Assembly: GCA_947253305.1 (NCBI GenBank)
Contig: CAMXYZ010000040.1
Location: 1-9,141, forward strand
Length of the DNA stretch: 9,141 bases
Source of the DNA: an uncultured Helcococcus sp.
GTDB taxonomy: Bacteria; Bacillota; Clostridia; Tissierellales; Peptoniphilaceae
Direction of reading: 5' to 3'
Shown here: in pieces, positions 6,651 through 9,141 of the stretch
How the letters are laid out: each line of letters begins with the position of its first letter
How positions within the stretch are numbered: position 1 is the stretch's first letter
The notes under the pieces: model-generated
The model's input: only the letters and a program-made list of their open reading frames with translations
Told to the model about the DNA's origin: nothing
The model's database searches: none
Position numbers and translations under genes: made by a program

Positions 6651-7416
6651 TTAAACTTTTTCTTTATTAAATTCTTCAGGGAAAATTTCCTTATATCTAT
6701 CTTCTGTAGCTATTCTTTCTTTTACAATGTCTGTAAATAATATATTTTCTTTGATAAGATTTGATAATATTGACGAAATACTTTTATCTTTAAGATTTAC
6801 TATAAGCTCATCATTTTGGATAGTATAATCTATATCTTTCAAATCTAATTTATTAATTTTATTTAAAGATGGTTTTTCAAGTATGATTTTGTATGAATTT
6901 GATTTTGATATAGTTTCTTCAATAATTATTCCATCTTTTAAGAAAATTATTTTGTCAGTGAGTAGATCTATTTCACTTAATGAGTGAGAAGATATAATTA
7001 TAGCAGCTCCTTCATCAGATAATTCTTTGAGTAATTTTCTTAGTTTTATTATAGAACTAGGATCTAATCCATTTAATGGTTCATCTAATATCATCAATTT
7101 AGGATTATTAAGCATAGCCATAGCAATTAGTAAATGCTGCTTCATACCTAATGAATACTTTCCCACTTCTTTATTAATATATTCTTTAATCCCCAATTTT
7201 TCTATAACTTCATTCACTCTTTGATTTGATAATTTTTTGAATAGATTTTATAAACATCATATGATCATATCCGGTTAAATATTCATATAATACTTTATTG
7301 TCTTTTAAAAATGATGTGTAACAGAATATATCTTTATTTGTATTTGGTTTATTGTAGGAAAAATTTATATCTTTTAATAAATTTTTAATTTGACCTGTTC
7401 TATATTTAAATTTAAT
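6651..7416 (-). pseudogene. ABC transporter ATP-binding protein remnant, 5'-truncated and frameshifted
   Basis: The downstream part (6651-7232) encodes a recognisable ABC ATPase half: signature YSLGMKQ (from about 7157), Walker B LMILDEPLNGLDP, and the switch His in IISSHSL, with a C-terminal regulatory-type tail. This resembles the BcrA-like branch of drug/bacteriocin-immunity exporters. Upstream, in a second frame from 7416 to about 7234, the reading continues as TGQIKNLLKDINF ... VLYEYLTGYDHMMFIKSIQK, which is the segment between Walker A and the signature motif in these ATPases. The two frames join at a run of six A (7233-7238); removing one A restores one frame. A TAA at 7419-7417 blocks the second frame and no Walker A (GxxGxGKT) exists between it and tdk. 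No permease gene follows. The GTG at 7217 could start a 188-residue product, but without a P-loop it could not act as an ATPase. I judge it a decaying remnant. Confidence 0.85.
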
Positions 7417-7427
7417 TTAAAATTTAA

Positions 7428-7453
7428 AAACTCGTATCCAATTATACGAGTTT
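7428..7453 (-). terminator. Rho-independent terminator of tdk
   Basis: A 10-bp perfect stem AAACTCGTAT (7428-7437) and ATACGAGTTT (7444-7453) with a six-base loop. On the minus strand it is followed by a T-rich run (TTTTTAAATTTT). It lies 13 bases past the tdk stop codon. Confidence 0.88.
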
Positions 7454-7466
7454 ATAGTATTTATTA

Positions 7467-8084
7467 TTAGAACGACAATTGATCCTTGCCCATTCTTCTT
7501 AGTTCCTCTTCTTTACGGTCGAAATAACATTGTGCACACATTGATTCATATTCTACTTTTTGTTCACCATCTATCGCTACTTGTCTACCTTCGAATACAA
7601 ATACTCCGTCAATTTTTCTACCATTGAAAATGGCTTTCTTACCGCATCTACAAATTGTTTTAGATTCTTCTAAAGAATGTGCTATTAACAAGAGTCTTTC
7701 TGAACCCTCGAATCCATTGTTTTGAAAATCTGTTCTTAAACCATAACAAATTACTGGTACATCTTTTTTAATCGCTATTTCCATTAATTGATCAATTTGA
7801 TCTTTGGTGAAGAATTGCGCTTCATCAACTAGGATACAAGAAATTTTTTCTCCATTTTCTATTTGTGGGAATTTTTCAAATAAATTATCATCTCTATGTA
7901 CTACATAATCAACTTTTCTAGTTACTCCTAATCTTGAAACTAGTTTGTCGGCACCTTTTGAATCAATCATTGGTTTCAAAAGTCTTACCTTCATTCCTCT
8001 TTCTTCATAATTGTGAGCTACTTGCATTAATGCTGTTGACTTACCTGAATTCATTGCACCATATCTAAAATATAATTTAGCCAT
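7467..8084 (-). CDS. tdk: Thymidine kinase
   Basis: A complete 205-residue type II thymidine kinase, which phosphorylates thymidine (and deoxyuridine) with ATP in the pyrimidine salvage pathway in the cytoplasm. Visible motifs: P-loop GAMNSGKST (9-17), Walker B and catalytic Glu in LVDEAQFF (85-92, Glu88), the lasso-type stretch YGLRTDF (114-120), and four zinc ligands as Cys145, Cys147, Cys183 and Cys186. Length matches the family (about 190-210). The start is fixed by AGGAG at 8090-8094, five bases upstream of ATG. It has its own promoter (8120-8148) and terminator, so it is a single-gene unit downstream of tuf. No defect is seen. Confidence 0.97.
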   Translation of the reverse strand: MAKLYFRYGAMNSGKSTALMQVAHNYEERGMKVRLLKPMIDSKGADKLVSRLGVTRKVDYVVHRDDNLFEKFPQIENGEKISCILVDEAQFFTKDQIDQLMEIAIKKDVPVICYGLRTDFQNNGFEGSERLLLIAHSLEESKTICRCGKKAIFNGRKIDGVFVFEGRQVAIDGEQKVEYESMCAQCYFDRKEEELRRMGKDQLSF

Positions 8085-8119
8085 AATTTCTCCTATAATA
8101 ATATATTCATCTAGGTATA

Positions 8120-8148
8120 ATTATATATTATTAATAAGTCTAATTCAA
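8120..8148 (-). promoter_or_regulatory. Sigma-A-like promoter of tdk
   Basis: On the minus strand TTGAAT (8148-8143) and a perfect TATAAT (8125-8120) are separated by 17 bases. Transcription would begin near 8113, giving a leader of about 29 bases before the tdk ATG at 8084. It lies after the tuf terminator, so tdk is transcribed independently. Confidence 0.8.
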
Positions 8149-8194
8149 AAGAAAAAACATTATGATTTTATAATCTAAAATTAGTTTAAAATAG

Positions 8195-8228
8195 AAAAAC
8201 AGTAAATCAATTAAGATTTACTGTTTTT
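8195..8228 (-). terminator. Rho-independent terminator of tuf
   Basis: A 14-bp perfect stem AAAAACAGTAAATC (8195-8208) and GATTTACTGTTTTT (8215-8228) with a six-base AT loop. On the minus strand it ends in a T-run (GTTTTTCTATTTT). It starts 10 bases past the tuf stop. The flanking A and T runs make it potentially active on both strands, but no plus-strand gene needs it. Confidence 0.9.
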
Positions 8229-8238
8229 AATTATCTAA

Positions 8239-9141
8239 TTATAAGATTTTTGTTACAACTCCTGATGCTACAGTTCTACCACCTTCTCTAACCGCAAATC
8301 TTAAACCTTCTTCGATAGCGATTGGTGAGATTAATGTGATTGTGAATGTTGCGTTATCACCAGGCATAACCATTTCTACACCTTCTGGTAATTCGATATC
8401 ACCAGTAACATCTGTAGTTCTTAAGTAGAATTGTGGTCTGTATCCTGAGAAGAATGGAGTATGTCTACCACCTTCTTCTTTTGTTAATACGTACACTTCA
8501 CCTTCAAATTTTGTATGTGGTTGAATTGTACCTGGTTTAGCCAATACTTGACCTCTTTCGATATCATCTCTTGTAACACCTCTTAATAGTGCACCGATGT
8601 TATCTCCAGCTTCTGCTAATTCTAATTGTTTTCTAAACATTTCAACACCTGTAACAACTACTGTTTCTGGCTTGTCTACTAAACCAACGATTTCTACGTT
8701 GTCACCAACTTTAATAACACCTCTGTCTACTCTACCTGTAGCTACTGTACCTCTACCTGTGATTGAGAATACGTCTTCTACTGGCATTAAGAATGGTTTT
8801 TCAGTATCTCTTTCTGGTGTTGGAATCCATTCGTCTACTTCATCCATTAATGCAACAATTTTGTCGCCCCATTCTCCGTCTGGATCTTCTAAAGCTTTTA
8901 ATGCTGAACCAACTACGAATGGTGTTTCGTCACCATCATAATCGTATTCTGAAAGCATTTCTCTAACTTCCATTTCTACTAATTCGATTAATTCTGGATC
9001 ATCAACTTGGTCTTCTTTGTTTAAGAATACTACCATTCTTGGAACGCCAACTTGTCTTGCAAGTAAGATATGTTCTCTTGTTTGTGGCATTGGACCGTCT
9101 GCTGCTGATACAACTAAGATTGCACCGTCCATTTGCGCAGC
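8239..9141 (-). CDS. tuf: Elongation factor Tu (N-terminus outside window)
   Basis: The last 300 residues of EF-Tu, the GTPase that delivers aminoacyl-tRNA to the ribosome. The frame is open through the window edge: codons before the ATG at 9132 read Ala-Ala-Gln, continuous with the EF-Tu sequence AAQMDGAILVV, so that ATG is internal (the family is about 395 residues; roughly 95 are missing, including the P-loop and DCPGH). Visible are NKED in the NKxD guanine-binding position, the SALKAL G5 element, domain 2 with SITGRGTVATGRVDRG, and domain 3 with GYRPQFYLRTTDVTG and the terminal GRTVASGVVTKIL. The stop is TAA at 8241-8239, followed closely by a strong terminator, so tuf ends its transcription unit. 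No anomaly in the visible part. Confidence 0.98.
   Translation of the reverse strand, partial: AAQMDGAILVVSAADGPMPQTREHILLARQVGVPRMVVFLNKEDQVDDPELIELVEMEVREMLSEYDYDGDETPFVVGSALKALEDPDGEWGDKIVALMDEVDEWIPTPERDTEKPFLMPVEDVFSITGRGTVATGRVDRGVIKVGDNVEIVGLVDKPETVVVTGVEMFRKQLELAEAGDNIGALLRGVTRDDIERGQVLAKPGTIQPHTKFEGEVYVLTKEEGGRHTPFFSGYRPQFYLRTTDVTGDIELPEGVEMVMPGDNATFTITLISPIAIEEGLRFAVREGGRTVASGVVTKIL

Noticed and set aside
6651..7217. Intact 188-residue ABC ATPase gene starting at GTG 7217
   Set aside because: It would lack Walker A, there is no Shine-Dalgarno before the GTG, and the adjoining frame upstream carries the missing ATPase sequence, so a broken gene explains it better.
7233..7238. Programmed frameshift at the A6 run rescuing the ABC ATPase
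   Set aside because: Even a rescued product would start without a P-loop and after a stop codon at 7419-7417, so there is no functional product to rescue.
8597..8941. Plus-strand frames opposite tuf (also 8763-8966)
   Set aside because: EF-Tu on the other strand is certain and its codon bias alone explains the open frames.
1..9141. CRISPR array, tRNA or rRNA genes, insertion sequence, riboswitch
   Set aside because: I saw no regularly spaced repeats, cloverleaf sequences, transposase frames or conserved leader structures; intergenic spaces are short and explained by terminators and promoters.

Overview
The window is strongly AT-rich and every gene I can support lies on the minus strand, so transcription runs from position 9141 down to 1. 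AGGAGG-type ribosome binding sites, sigma-A-like promoter elements, Firmicute-type EF-Tu and thymidine kinase, and a Tad pilus locus with no secretin-type gene in view point to a low-GC Gram-positive (monoderm) anaerobe. A Tissierellia/Peptoniphilaceae-like bacterium is my best guess; the genus is not determined.

Region 1 (7428-9141) is housekeeping. It holds the C-terminal three quarters of elongation factor Tu (tuf, cut by the window edge) with its own terminator. A clear promoter and a complete thymidine kinase gene (tdk) with its own terminator follow.

Region 2 (6601-7430) is a decayed ABC-transporter ATPase gene. It lacks its N-terminus and Walker A loop, carries a frameshift in an A6 run, has no permease partner, and ends in a stem-loop terminator. 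An identical 16-bp AT-rich direct repeat lies at both edges.

Region 3 (1-6600) is a tight Tad/Flp type IVc pilus operon of seven genes. In order of transcription these are a CpaE/TadZ-like protein with a degenerate ATP-binding loop, the TadA/CpaF secretion ATPase, the inner-membrane platform proteins TadB and TadC, a 58-residue Flp-like pilin not previously delimited by long-ORF criteria, a TadE-like pseudopilin, and a very long DUF5702-type coiled-coil protein that runs off the window. Neighbouring genes overlap by 4-20 nt or are separated by less than 10 nt, so they are probably translated as a coupled relay. TadA would power assembly on TadB/TadC, the Flp-like protein would be the major pilin, TadE-like would be a minor pilin, and the DUF5702 protein would be an exported accessory or tip component. 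The prepilin peptidase is not in view and may lie beyond position 1 or elsewhere.

The most unusual points are the loss of the P-loop in the TadZ-like protein, the absence of the usual Glu+5 in the pilin, and the length and coiled-coil content of the DUF5702 protein. I do not see a wholly new system; this is a divergent form of a known one.
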